From: Micromonospora sp. AMSO31t
GTDB taxonomy: Bacteria > Actinomycetota > Actinomycetes > Mycobacteriales > Micromonosporaceae
DNA length: 45,336 bases
Direction: 5' to 3'
NCBI RefSeq assembly: GCF_008868175.1
Contig: NZ_WBKT01000033.1
Location: forward strand, 1 to 45,336
Both the position numbers and the translations under genes were made by a program. Every line of letters starts with the position of its first letter. Within the stretch, counting starts at the first letter, position 1. The notes beneath the pieces were generated by a model. That model had not been told where the DNA came from. It did not search any database and saw only the letters and a program-made list of their open reading frames with translations. Below are positions 8,500-15,735 of this stretch, piece after piece.

Positions 8500-8763
8500 T
8501 CACATGGTGTCCGGGCCGGTCCGACCGGTGGTCGACGGCCGGTACGCCCGGTCTGCGTCGGTCATCTCCCGCCGCTCGGCCTCCGGGCCGGCGCCCCGGT
8601 CCACCGCCTCCGGCCCGTGGCCGAACGCGGACTCCTCGCCGGCGTCGTTGCCCGTGACGTCGTCCGCCTGCCCGTCGAGGCTCGACCCGGCGAGCGCGCG
8701 GTCCAGCTCGCGCAGGGGAGTGCGTTCCTCGTCGCGCCACACGTGGCTGTCGTTGTCGGTCAT
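8500..8763 (-). CDS. Small hydrophilic stress-associated protein (87 aa)
   Basis: The protein has no recognised domain. It is acidic, glycine- and aspartate-rich, and probably disordered, beginning MTDNDSHVWRDEERTPLRE. The ATG at 8763 is favoured over the longer frame because a sigma-B-like promoter (8773-8797) lies immediately upstream and would fall inside the longer version. The leader would then be only a few bases. Expression under general stress is inferred from this promoter. Confidence 0.6.
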   Translation of the reverse strand: MTDNDSHVWRDEERTPLRELDRALAGSSLDGQADDVTGNDAGEESAFGHGPEAVDRGAGPEAERREMTDADRAYRPSTTGRTGPDTM

Positions 8764-8772
8764 TCCCCTGCG

Positions 8773-8797
8773 GTACCCGGGCCGGATGATCGCAAAC
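8773..8797 (-). promoter_or_regulatory. Sigma-B-like promoter of small gene 8500-8763
   Basis: On the minus strand GTTT (8797-8794), 15 bases, then GGGTAC (8778-8773) match the actinobacterial sigma-B/F consensus exactly. The ATG follows nine bases after the -10 box. Confidence 0.75.
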
Positions 8798-8811
8798 GGC
8801 ACCGGACGCGG

Positions 8812-8841
8812 CGATGGCCGCCGGAGCACCGGCGGCCATCG
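8812..8841 (-). terminator. Hairpin terminator after SRPBCC gene
   Basis: A perfect 13-base-pair stem (CGATGGCCGCCGG at 8812-8824 with CCGGCGGCCATCG at 8829-8841) has a four-base AGCA loop. It lies 22 bases beyond the stop of the SRPBCC gene and just upstream of the next minus-strand promoter. Confidence 0.75.
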
Positions 8842-8862
8842 GGGTTCGCGTACGGGGGGCGA

Positions 8863-9324
8863 TCAGGGGGTCGGCCGGTCGACCGAGCCGCGCCAGGCGC
8901 CGGTCTCCTGACCGCGCCGCTCGATGAACTGCTTGAACCGCGCCAGGTCGCCCTTGGTCCGGCGGTCGACCACGCCCAGCTTGTCGCCGGCCTTCTCGAC
9001 CACGCCGTGCGGCTCGAACTCCATCTGCAGCGTGACCCGGGTGTGCCCCTCGTCCAGGCGGTGGAAGGTCACCACACCGGCCTGCTGGGTGCCCTCGGTG
9101 GAGCGCCAGGCCACCCGCTCGTCGGGCAACTGCTCGGTGATCTCGGCGTCGAACTCGCGCTTCACGCCGGCGATCTCCACGGTCCAGTGGGTCATCGTGT
9201 CGGAGACCTGTCGGACCTCCTGCACACCCTCCATGAAGTGCGGAAACTCCTCGAACTGCGTCCACTGGTCGTAGGCGGTGCGGATCGGGACGGACACGTC
9301 CACATGTTCCATGACGCCGCTCAT
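8863..9324 (-). CDS. SRPBCC family protein (polyketide cyclase/dehydrase fold)
   Basis: The 153-residue protein has the START/SRPBCC pattern: an N-terminal strand (MEHVDVSVPIRTAYDQWTQ), the loop FEEFPHFMEGVQEVRQ, central strands (THWTVEIAGVKREFDAEI) and a long C-terminal helix (LARFKQFIERR). It belongs to the cyclase/dehydrase-like group that includes coenzyme Q-binding COQ10-type proteins. Ligand unknown. The ATG at 9324 has AGGAGGA eight bases upstream; the longer open frame is spurious. It follows the DUF2795 gene by 55 bases on the same strand and may be cotranscribed with it. Confidence 0.85.
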   Translation of the reverse strand: MSGVMEHVDVSVPIRTAYDQWTQFEEFPHFMEGVQEVRQVSDTMTHWTVEIAGVKREFDAEITEQLPDERVAWRSTEGTQQAGVVTFHRLDEGHTRVTLQMEFEPHGVVEKAGDKLGVVDRRTKGDLARFKQFIERRGQETGAWRGSVDRPTP

Positions 9325-9379
9325 GTCAGTGTTCCTCCTGTCCCGCCGGTGTCTGCTCGCGGACCGTGGGCCGGTCCGC

Positions 9380-9796
9380 TCACCAGCGCGTCGTCTCGTT
9401 CTTGTTCCCGAGGGCGGCCCACACCTCGGACACCGTCTGGTACCGGGTGCCCTCGGGCAGGCCCTGCAGCGCCGCCACGATGTCGTCCGGCGCATCGTTC
9501 TCCCGGGCGTTGGCCACCAGCGCCTCCCGGTCGCCCGGGAGGGCGGACATCGTGATGAAGCGGCCGAGGCGGCTGCGGGCCTCCACGTCCTCCGAACTCA
9601 TCCCCTTCGGGGCGCCGGTGCGCAGCTCGCCCGCCGGGGCCGTGGTGGCCTCGGGCTGGTCCTCCCCGGCCGGTTCCGGCACGCGGTGCTCCTCCACCCG
9701 GGAGCCGCCGGTGCCCGGCCCCTGGACGAGGCCGTTCACCTCGCTGCTCATCTGCTCGTCGAGCCTGGGTGAGTGCTTGCTGCTGCCACGTTCCAT
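9380..9796 (-). CDS. DUF2795 domain-containing protein
   Basis: The 138-residue protein begins MERGSSKHSPRLDEQM, a start typical of Micromonosporaceae DUF2795 proteins. A central acidic/proline-rich linker (EPAGEDQPEATT) follows. The C-terminal DUF2795 part (about 85-138) has the pattern LPGDREALVANARENDAP...IVAALQGLP. Role unknown; small size and the promoter suggest a stress protein. The in-frame ATG at 9808 lies inside the -10 box of a sigma-B-like promoter, so 9796 is the better start. Confidence 0.85.
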   Translation of the reverse strand: MERGSSKHSPRLDEQMSSEVNGLVQGPGTGGSRVEEHRVPEPAGEDQPEATTAPAGELRTGAPKGMSSEDVEARSRLGRFITMSALPGDREALVANARENDAPDDIVAALQGLPEGTRYQTVSEVWAALGNKNETTRW

Positions 9797-9806
9797 GCCG
9801 ACAGAC

Positions 9807-9831
9807 ATGCCCGAGGGGGCCGCCGGTAAAC
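9807..9831 (-). promoter_or_regulatory. Sigma-B-like promoter of DUF2795 gene
   Basis: Minus strand: GTTT (9831-9828), 15-base spacer, GGGCAT (9812-9807), ten bases before the ATG at 9796. One mismatch to GGGTAT. Its -35 box is embedded in the hairpin at 9819-9838. Confidence 0.65.
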
Positions 9832-9862
9832 CGGCGGCGGCCGGTGGAGCCGGTCACCGGCC
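9819..9862 (-). terminator. Two tandem hairpins after yihY/brkB gene
   Basis: GCCGCCGG (9819-9826) pairs with CCGGCGGC (9831-9838) around TAAA. Directly next to it GGCCGGTG (9839-9846) pairs with CACCGGCC (9855-9862). They lie about 20 bases beyond the YihY stop on the minus strand and overlap the promoter of the following gene. Confidence 0.5.
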
Positions 9863-9882
9863 CCCGAACCAGGCGAAGCCGG

Positions 9883-10860
9883 TCAGGAGTCGGCCGGGGC
9901 GCGCGGCGGCAGGACCGGCTCGCTCGGGTCCTCGACGCCGGCCTGCATCACCCGGCCCCGCTGGAGCTCGGCGTTGACCTGGACGCCGAGCATGAGCGCG
10001 CAGTTGGACAGGTAGAGCCACACCAGGAAGGCGATGACCGCGCCCAGGCTGCCGTAGGTCACGTCGTACGAGCCGAAGTTGGCCACGTAGAGGCCGAAGC
10101 CGAACGAGGCCAGCACCCACGCCAGCAGGGCCAGCGCGCCGCCCGGGGTGAGCCAGCGGAACCGGGGCTGCCGCACGTTCGGGGCGATCCAGAACAGCAG
10201 GGACAGCAGGGTCATCGCCACCAGCGCGAGGACCGGCCACTTCGCCACCGTCCACACCTGGCGGGTGAGCCCGCCGGCGTGCAGCCGGTCACCCACGAAG
10301 TCGGTGACCGGGCCGCTGACGATCAGCGCCAGGGCCACCACGGCGAACAGCACCAGCGTCACCGCGGCGAGCCCGATCTGCATCGGCCGCAGCCGGTAGA
10401 AGGGCCGCCCCTCCTCGACGCCGTAGATCGCGTTGGAGGCCCGGGTGAACGCGCCGATGAAGCCGGAGGCCGACCAGAGGGCGCCGAGCAGACCGAAGCT
10501 GAGCAGCACCTTCGCCGGGCCCTGCTGCTCCACGACGCCGCGCACCACGCTGACGAACGCGTCGTTGCCGACCACCGAGCCGGCGCCGATCTCCCGGGCC
10601 AGGTCGATCACGGTGTCCACGGTGCGCGGCCCGTCCGAGACCAGCCCGACCAGGGCGACCACCACGATGGTGGAGGGGAACAGCGCCAGCACCCCGTAGT
10701 AGGTGAGCGCGGCGGCCCAGTCGGCGCAGTTGTCCTTGACGAAGTTGCGCCCGGCGCGGAACAGCACCCCGCGCCAGGTGGCCCAGCTCAACTGGCGCAC
10801 GCGGCGGGGGATCCGGGCCCGCTGCCGGCCACCGGCCGCCGCATCCGTCGTCGCCGTCAT
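9883..10860 (-). CDS. YihY/BrkB family inner membrane protein
   Basis: The 325-residue protein has six membrane segments and the family signature near the first one (FVKDNCADWAAALTYYGVLALFPSTIV). The conserved segment LWSASGFIGAFTRASNAIYGVEE follows at about 130-150, and a late GAVIAFLVWLYLSNCALMLG helix closes the domain. Function of the family is unsettled; it was once called ribonuclease BN by mistake and is now seen as a transporter or virulence-associated membrane protein. The ATG at 10860 has AGGAGG upstream, so the much longer open frame is not used. A consensus sigma-B-like promoter precedes it. Confidence 0.9.
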   Translation of the reverse strand: MTATTDAAAGGRQRARIPRRVRQLSWATWRGVLFRAGRNFVKDNCADWAAALTYYGVLALFPSTIVVVALVGLVSDGPRTVDTVIDLAREIGAGSVVGNDAFVSVVRGVVEQQGPAKVLLSFGLLGALWSASGFIGAFTRASNAIYGVEEGRPFYRLRPMQIGLAAVTLVLFAVVALALIVSGPVTDFVGDRLHAGGLTRQVWTVAKWPVLALVAMTLLSLLFWIAPNVRQPRFRWLTPGGALALLAWVLASFGFGLYVANFGSYDVTYGSLGAVIAFLVWLYLSNCALMLGVQVNAELQRGRVMQAGVEDPSEPVLPPRAPADS

Positions 10861-10908
10861 GACCGCCTCCTCCACCGCCGGGCGCACCTCCGGCAGGTGG
10901 CCCGGGCG

Positions 10909-10934
10909 GTACCCGGTGGGCGAACTCGAGAAAC
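10909..10934 (-). promoter_or_regulatory. Sigma-B-like promoter of yihY/brkB gene
   Basis: Minus strand: GTTT (10934-10931), 16 bases, GGGTAC (10914-10909), a full consensus match. The leader would be about 40 bases. The -35 box is one half of the palindrome AAACCGGCGCCGGTTT at 10931-10946. Confidence 0.75.
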
Positions 10935-10942
10935 CGGCGCCG

Positions 10943-10966
10943 GTTTGCCCCGGACGGGTGGGGGAA
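10943..10966 (+). promoter_or_regulatory. Divergent sigma-B-like promoter of ChaB-like gene
   Basis: Plus strand: GTTT (10943-10946), 14 bases, GGGGAA (10961-10966), with one mismatch to GGGTAA. It shares the 16-base palindrome at 10931-10946 with the opposite promoter. Confidence 0.5.
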
Positions 10967-11002
10967 TCGGTAGAGGATCCCACGGAGACGGAGGAGGACG
11001 AG

Positions 11003-11407
11003 ATGCCCGGGCGCGAGGTACTGCCCAGCACGCTGAAGCGCTCTCCGGACAAGGCGCAGCGGACCTGGGAGAAGACACACGACTCGGCGGTCGACACGTA
11101 CGGCGAGGGGGAGCGGGCGCACCGCACCGCCTTCGCCGCCGTGAAGCACGAGTTCGAGAAGGTCGGCGACCACTGGGAGCCGAAGGGGCGCAAGGGCCCG
11201 AGCGACCGGCAGGCGGCCGGTGGCGGCCCGGCCCGGCGGGCCCCCACGGCCGGCGGGGTGGACGCCAACGCCAAGAAGGAGCACCTCATGGAGGTGGCGA
11301 AGAAGCTCGACGTGCCGGGCCGGTCCCGGATGACCAAGCCGGAGCTGGTCAAGGCGATCGAGAAGAGCAACAACAACGCCACCCGCAAGGCCCGCGGCGG
11401 CCGCTGA
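11003..11407 (+). CDS. ChaB family protein with Rho-N/SAP-like C-terminus
   Basis: The 134-residue protein has an N-terminal ChaB domain at about 1-60 (LPSTLKRSPDKAQRTWEKTHDSA... and AFAAVKHEFEKVGDHWEPKG). After a glycine/alanine linker comes a helix-extension-helix motif at about 95-125 (KKEHLMEVAKKLDVPGRSRM, TKPELVKAIEKS) like Rho N-terminal or SAP/LEM modules, which bind nucleic acids. ChaB was named for a cation-transport regulator, but its real role is unclear; nucleic-acid binding is inference. The ATG at 11003 has GAGGAGG upstream. A large hairpin follows seven bases after the stop. Confidence 0.88.
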   Translation: MPGREVLPSTLKRSPDKAQRTWEKTHDSAVDTYGEGERAHRTAFAAVKHEFEKVGDHWEPKGRKGPSDRQAAGGGPARRAPTAGGVDANAKKEHLMEVAKKLDVPGRSRMTKPELVKAIEKSNNNATRKARGGR

Positions 11408-11414
11408 CCGGCCG

Positions 11415-11464
11415 CCCACGACACGGGAGCCCGGGACCGGCAGGTCCCGGGCTCCCGTCGTGGG
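11415..11464. terminator. Strong bidirectional hairpin terminator
   Basis: CCCACGACACGGGAGCCCGG… at 11415-11438 pairs with its complement at 11443-11464. The stem is about 22 base pairs with a two-base bulge and a four-base GGCA loop. It fills the space between the convergent ChaB-like and aldehyde dehydrogenase genes. Confidence 0.85.
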
Positions 11465-11465
11465 C

Positions 11466-12899
11466 TCACCAGTGGCCGCCGCCCGGCGCCTCGATGTGCA
11501 CCGCCTTCACGGTGCTGAACTCGTCGAGCAGCTCCGGGCCGTACCCGAAGCCCTGGCCGCTGCCGCGGCGCGGCTGCGCGGCGCCGCCCGGCGCGCCCCC
11601 GAACACCGCGTTGACCTTGACGGTGCCCACCGGCAGCTCCCGCCAGGCCCGGTGGGCGTGGCTCATCGAGCCGGTCAGCACCGTGGCGGCCAGCCCGTAC
11701 GGGGAGTCGGCCGCGCAGCGCAGCCCCTCGCTGAACGAGTCGACCACGACCACCGGGGCGACCGGCCCGAAGGTTTCCTCACGGACCAGCGCCATCTCGT
11801 GCCGGCAGTCGCTGACCACCGTCGCCGGGTAGAACGCCCCCGGCCCGTCCGGCACGCCGCCGCCGGTGCGCAGCCGCGCCCCCTCGGCCACCGCCGCGGT
11901 GACCTGCCCGTGCACGTGGTCCCGGTGCCGCCGGTCGACCAGCGGCCCGAGCTGGGTCGCCGGGTCCCGGCCGGGGCCCACGGCGAGCGCCTCGGCCCGC
12001 TCCACCAGCGCGTCGACGAAGTCCTCGGCCACGTCCCGGTGCACGTAGATCCGCTCCACCGCGACGCAGATCTGCCCGGCGTTGGCGAAGCAGCCCAGCG
12101 CGGCCTGCTCGGCCGCCCAGACCGGGTCGACGTCCGCGTCCACCACGAGGGGGTCGCTGCCGCCGTTCTCCAGCAGCACCTTCGCGCCGGTGCGCGCGCC
12201 GGCGGCGGCGATCGCCCGGCCGGTGGCGGTGGAACCGACGTGGGCGACCACGTCCACCTCCTGGGCGGCCAGCGCCGCGCCCACCTCGGGGCCGCCGGTG
12301 AGCAGCGACAGCACCCCGGCCGGCAGCGCCGAGTCCAGGGCCCGGGCCAGCAGCCAGCCGGTCGCCGGAGTGCGCTCGCTGGGCTTGTGGAGCACCACGT
12401 TGCCGGTGACCAGGGCCGCGCCGAGCAGGCCGCAGGAGACCGCCACCGGGTCGTTCCACGGGGTGATCGCGGCGACCACGCCGCGCGGCTCGGGGGCCAT
12501 GAAGTCCAGCGCGGAGGGGGCGCCGTGCAGGGTCCGGCCGCCGCGCACCGGGCCGAGTTCGGCGTACTGTCGCAGCGTGCCGATGCCCGCCGCCACGCCA
12601 CCGCGCGCGTCGTCCAGCGGCTTGCCCATCTCCGCCGTGGTGGCCTGCGCCAGCTCGTCGGCGACGGCCTCGACCGCGTCCGCCGCGCGGTACAGCGCCG
12701 CCGCCCGTTCCGCCGGTGCGGTCGCCGCCCACTCCGCCGTGGCACCCCGGGCCGCCTCGACGGCCTTGGCCACCTCGTCCGCCGTCGACACCGGCACGGT
12801 GGTCACCGGGGAACCGTCGGCCGGATCGTGTACGACCAGCTCGCCCCCCGAACCCCCGGCACCCCAGACTCCACCTATGAGCTGCGCAACCGTGTACAT
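11466..12899 (-). CDS. NAD(P)+-dependent aldehyde dehydrogenase
   Basis: This is a 477-residue member of the ALDH superfamily. Seen: cofactor lysine in LHKPSE (Lys172), Rossmann loop VGSTATGRAI (222-231), general base Glu244 in LENGGSDPLVV, catalytic Cys278 in NAGQICVAVERI, and EETFGPVAPV. It oxidises an aldehyde to the acid in the cytoplasm; succinate-semialdehyde- or benzaldehyde-type enzymes are the closest in pattern, but substrate cannot be named. The asparagine after the base glutamate (ENGG, usually ELGG) is a subfamily trait. The start at 12899 follows a possible sigma-B-like promoter and has no clear ribosome site. It is divergent from the FAD oxidoreductase. Confidence 0.9.
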   Translation of the reverse strand: MYTVAQLIGGVWGAGGSGGELVVHDPADGSPVTTVPVSTADEVAKAVEAARGATAEWAATAPAERAAALYRAADAVEAVADELAQATTAEMGKPLDDARGGVAAGIGTLRQYAELGPVRGGRTLHGAPSALDFMAPEPRGVVAAITPWNDPVAVSCGLLGAALVTGNVVLHKPSERTPATGWLLARALDSALPAGVLSLLTGGPEVGAALAAQEVDVVAHVGSTATGRAIAAAGARTGAKVLLENGGSDPLVVDADVDPVWAAEQAALGCFANAGQICVAVERIYVHRDVAEDFVDALVERAEALAVGPGRDPATQLGPLVDRRHRDHVHGQVTAAVAEGARLRTGGGVPDGPGAFYPATVVSDCRHEMALVREETFGPVAPVVVVDSFSEGLRCAADSPYGLAATVLTGSMSHAHRAWRELPVGTVKVNAVFGGAPGGAAQPRRGSGQGFGYGPELLDEFSTVKAVHIEAPGGGHW

Positions 12900-12910
12900 G
12901 CGGCAGTGGA

Positions 12911-12934
12911 TGCCCCGACCCGGGCGAGGCAAAC
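12911..12934 (-). promoter_or_regulatory. Sigma-B-like promoter of aldehyde dehydrogenase gene
   Basis: Minus strand: GTTT (12934-12931), 14 bases, GGGGCA (12916-12911), followed 11 bases later by the ATG. The -35 box belongs to the palindrome AAACGCGTTT (12931-12940). The -10 box deviates from GGGTA, so this is weaker than its partner. Confidence 0.4.
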
Positions 12935-12936
12935 GC

Positions 12937-12962
12937 GTTTCGCCCGGTAACCGGCCGGGTAG
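12937..12962 (+). promoter_or_regulatory. Sigma-B-like promoter of FAD oxidoreductase gene
   Basis: Plus strand: GTTT (12937-12940), 16 bases, GGGTAG (12957-12962). The ATG at 12972 lies nine bases further, so the transcript would be nearly leaderless. Confidence 0.7.
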
Positions 12963-12971
12963 GCGGATCGG

Positions 12972-14564
12972 ATGATTTCCACCGCGGACGCCGTCGTCAT
13001 CGGGGCCGGGCACAACGGTCTGGTGGCCGCGAACCTGCTGGCCGATGCGGGCTGGGACGTGCTGGTGCTGGAGGCGACCCAGGTCCCCGGCGGGGCGGTG
13101 CGCTCCGCCGAGGTGACCGCCCCCGGCTACCTCAGCGACCTCTACAGCTCCTTCTATCCCCTCGGCTACGCCTCGCCGGTGCTCGCCGGCCTGGGCCTGG
13201 AGCGCCACGGGCTGACCTGGACCCACGCCCCGGACGTGCTGGCCCACCTGCTGCCCGACGGGCGCGCGGCCGTGGTCAACCGGGACCTGGACGCCACCGC
13301 CGCATCCCTGGAGACGTTCGCCCCCGGCGACGGCGACCGGTGGCGGCACGCGTACGCCGACTGGTGCCAGGTGGCCGAGCCGATGCTGGACACCATCACG
13401 AGTCCGTTCCCGCCCGTGCGCGGCGGGCTGACCCTCCTGCGCCGGCTCCGGATCTCCGGCGCGCTGCGGCTCGCCCGCCGGCTCGTGGTGCCGGTGCGCA
13501 AGCTCGGCGACGAACTCTTCGCCGGCGAGGGCGGGCCCGCGCTGCTGGCCGGCTGCGCCCTGCACACCGACCTGTCACCGGAGGAGGCCGGGTCCGGCGT
13601 GTACGGCTGGCTGCTCGCCATGCTCGGCCAGCAGGTGGGCTGGCCGGTGCCGGTGGGCGGCGCGCAGCGGATCACCGACGCGCTTGTCGCCCGGCTGGTC
13701 GAGCGGGGCGGCCGCATCGAGTACGGCGCCCGGGTCGACCGGGTGCTCACCGCCCGGGGCCGGGCCATGGGTGTGCGCACCGCCGGCGGCACCGACTGGC
13801 GGGCGCGGCGGGCGGTGCTCGCCGACGTCCCCGCCCCGGCGCTCTACCTGGACCTGGTCGGCCCGGCGGCGCTGCCGCCCCGGCTGGTCGAGGACCTGGC
13901 GCACTTCCGGTGGGACGGCTCCACGCTCAAGGTGGACTGGGCGCTCTCGGCGCCGGTGCCGTGGAAGAACCGGGCCGTCGCCGGCGCGGGCACCGTGCAC
14001 CTGGGCGCCGACCTGGACGGGCTCACCGCCTACGCGGGGGCGCTGGCCCGCGGCGAGGTGCCCCGGGACCCGTTCCTGCTGGTGGGGCAGATGTCGGTGG
14101 CCGACCCGAGCCACTCCCCGCCGGGCACCGAGTCGCTGTGGTCGTACACCCACCTGCCGTTCCGCCGGCACTGGCGGGCCGAGGACGTCATCGGACACGT
14201 GGAGCGGATGGAGGAGGTGCTGGAGGAGGCCGCCCCGGGCTTCCGCTCGCTGATCGTCGGCCGGCACGTGGCCGGTCCGGCCGACCTGGAGGCCGCCGAG
14301 CCGAGCCTGGTCGGCGGCGCGTTGGGCGGCGGCACCGCGGCCGCGTACCAGCAGTTGTTCCTGCGGCCGATCCCCGGCCTGGGCCGCGCGGACACCCCGG
14401 TGGACCGGCTCTACCTGGCCAGCGCCTCGGCGCACCCCGGCGGTGGGGTGCACGGCGCGCCCGGCGCGAACGCCGCCCGGGCCGCCCTGGCCCGCGACCG
14501 CCTGCTCACCGGCGACCTGTACGCGGGCGTGATCGGCGCCGCGCACCGCAGCGTCTACCGCTGA
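12972..14564 (+). CDS. Phytoene-desaturase-like FAD-dependent oxidoreductase
   Basis: The 530-residue protein starts with a dinucleotide-binding fold (VVIGAGHNGLVAANLLADAG, then the acidic end of strand 2 in LVLEATQVPGG). It ends with the C-terminal FAD signature of the carotenoid desaturase/amine oxidase family (LYLASASAHPGGGVHGAPGANAARA). This group (CrtI-like, COG1233) includes phytoene desaturases and many uncharacterised retinol-saturase-like enzymes. No other carotenoid genes are nearby, so a role in carotenoid synthesis is not supported. It is transcribed away from the aldehyde dehydrogenase, and both may be stress-induced. Confidence 0.88.
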   Translation: MISTADAVVIGAGHNGLVAANLLADAGWDVLVLEATQVPGGAVRSAEVTAPGYLSDLYSSFYPLGYASPVLAGLGLERHGLTWTHAPDVLAHLLPDGRAAVVNRDLDATAASLETFAPGDGDRWRHAYADWCQVAEPMLDTITSPFPPVRGGLTLLRRLRISGALRLARRLVVPVRKLGDELFAGEGGPALLAGCALHTDLSPEEAGSGVYGWLLAMLGQQVGWPVPVGGAQRITDALVARLVERGGRIEYGARVDRVLTARGRAMGVRTAGGTDWRARRAVLADVPAPALYLDLVGPAALPPRLVEDLAHFRWDGSTLKVDWALSAPVPWKNRAVAGAGTVHLGADLDGLTAYAGALARGEVPRDPFLLVGQMSVADPSHSPPGTESLWSYTHLPFRRHWRAEDVIGHVERMEEVLEEAAPGFRSLIVGRHVAGPADLEAAEPSLVGGALGGGTAAAYQQLFLRPIPGLGRADTPVDRLYLASASAHPGGGVHGAPGANAARAALARDRLLTGDLYAGVIGAAHRSVYR

Positions 14565-14601
14565 CCAGGGCGCATTCTTCGCTTCCGGTCACCGATGGTG
14601 A

Positions 14602-14767
14602 CCGACACCCGCCGGCCAGCATCTCTCCCACACCGCCTTTGCTCTGCAGCCGCATACGCAGCGGTTTCGCAGGGTGTCGGCCGGCGGCCGGCGCGGCGGC
14701 CGGGCGGTTCCCCGCCGCGCAGGTGGGAAGGGTGCTGCGGTCATGGCTGCAGAGCAAAGGCGGTGTG
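14602..14767. repeat. Nested inverted repeats in intergenic DNA
   Basis: A perfect 23-base inverted repeat has arms at 14629-14651 and 14745-14767 (CACACCGCCTTTGCTCTGCA… and complement), with 93 bases between. A second inverted pair CCGACACCC (14602-14610) / GGGTGTCGG (14672-14680) interleaves with it, giving a pseudoknot-like order. No open frame of interest lies inside. It could be a MITE-like repeat, a structured RNA, or an extended transcription stop. The 289-base gap 14565-14853 contains this and the following hairpin only. Confidence 0.7.
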
Positions 14768-14790
14768 AGATCGCGGTGGCCGACGACAAA

Positions 14791-14825
14791 GCCTCACGCT
14801 GCGTCATATTGACGCAGCGTGAGGC
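14791..14825. terminator. Perfect hairpin terminator
   Basis: GCCTCACGCTGCGTCA (14791-14806) pairs perfectly with TGACGCAGCGTGAGGC (14810-14825) around a three-base TAT loop. It lies between the convergent FAD oxidoreductase and glycosyltransferase genes and can act in both directions. Confidence 0.8.
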
Positions 14826-14853
14826 CAGTGTCCGTGCGAACGGCGAGCGCCGG

Positions 14854-15621
14854 TCAGGTGTCCAGGTTGCGGTGCCGGGTGCGCAGCTTGAACGGCATCA
14901 GCGCGCTCTCGATCTTGGTGGCGGTGGTCATCTTCGAGGCGCCCTCGCGGCGCTCCTCGAAGCGGATCGGCACCTCCAGGATCGTGTGCCCCAGCTTGGT
15001 GGCCAGGTAGTGCATCTCCACCTGGAAGCTGTAGCCGTTGGACTGCACCCGCTCCAGGCCGATGGCGCGCAACGCGTCGGCCCGCCAGATCTTGAAGCCG
15101 GCGGTCAGGTCGCGGATCCGCACCCGCAGCAGGGTGTGCACGTAGAGGTTGGCCCAGCCGCTGAGCGCACGCCGGTAGAGCGGCCAGTTCTCGTCCAGTT
15201 CGCCCCCGGGCACGTAGCGCGAGCCGATGACCACGCCGGCCTGGGTGGAGAGCAGTGCGCCGAGCATGCCGGGCAGCGCCTCCGGCGGGTGCGACAGGTC
15301 GGCGTCCATCTGCGCCACGTACTCGGCGCCGTCGTCGAGCGCCCGCCCCATGCCGTCCACGTACGCCCGGCCGAGGCCCTCCTTGCCCGGACGGTGCACC
15401 ACGAGCACCCGGTCCGGGTGCTCGATGGCCAACTTGTCGGCGACCTCCCCGGTGCCGTCCGGGGAGTTGTCGTCCGCGACGAGCACCTTCAACCCGGGCA
15501 GCGGCAGCGCGAGGAGGCGCTCGACCAGCACTGGGAGGTTGCCCGCCTCGTTGTAGGTCGGAACGACGACGGTCAGGCGTGCGTCGCGCCACGGGGAGGG
15601 CAACTGCACGGGTTCGATCAT
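14854..15621 (-). CDS. Polyprenol monophosphomannose synthase-like GT2 glycosyltransferase
   Basis: The 255-residue GT-A glycosyltransferase has the dolichol/polyprenol-phosphate mannose synthase pattern: VVVPTYNEAGNLPVLVERL near the N-terminus, LVADDNSPDGTGEVAD, the DxD motif in AQMDADLSHPPE, GSRYVPGG, and RIRDLTAGFKIWRADAL. It would move mannose from GDP-mannose to a polyprenyl phosphate carrier at the inner membrane face for lipoglycans or protein mannosylation. The C-terminal membrane anchor and the fused acyltransferase of Ppm1 are absent. I chose the ATG at 15621, nine bases after GAGG; the ATG at 15630 touches the GAGG. A small GAGGGTA-N5-TACCCTC repeat lies upstream. Confidence 0.9.
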   Translation of the reverse strand: MIEPVQLPSPWRDARLTVVVPTYNEAGNLPVLVERLLALPLPGLKVLVADDNSPDGTGEVADKLAIEHPDRVLVVHRPGKEGLGRAYVDGMGRALDDGAEYVAQMDADLSHPPEALPGMLGALLSTQAGVVIGSRYVPGGELDENWPLYRRALSGWANLYVHTLLRVRIRDLTAGFKIWRADALRAIGLERVQSNGYSFQVEMHYLATKLGHTILEVPIRFEERREGASKMTTATKIESALMPFKLRTRHRNLDT

Positions 15622-15657
15622 CACGGACATCCTCGGTCGGCCGACAGGTTCACCTGA

Positions 15658-15676
15658 GAGGGTAGCCAGTACCCTC
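15658..15676. promoter_or_regulatory. Inverted repeat upstream of mannosyltransferase gene
   Basis: GAGGGTA (15658-15664) and TACCCTC (15670-15676) form a seven-base inverted repeat with a five-base spacer, 37 bases upstream of the ATG at 15621. It contains TANNNT-like elements and may be an operator or promoter part; this is a weak call. Confidence 0.3.
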
Positions 15677-15735
15677 CGCGCGGTCCGCACAGACGCCCGC
15701 CCGGAGGATTCCGGAGGGGTCGCCCGCGTGGTCGG

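Noticed and set aside
10289..11419. Long minus-strand frame across the YihY/ChaB intergenic region
   Set aside because: It covers a promoter region and runs opposite to the ChaB-like gene; composition is low-complexity.
13575..14546. Open frame antisense to the FAD oxidoreductase
   Set aside because: Low-complexity sequence without domain signatures; the plus-strand gene has full FAD motifs.
12972..14564. Carotenoid biosynthesis cluster
   Set aside because: Only one CrtI-like protein is present and no phytoene synthase, cyclase or prenyl synthase lies near; the family has many other roles.
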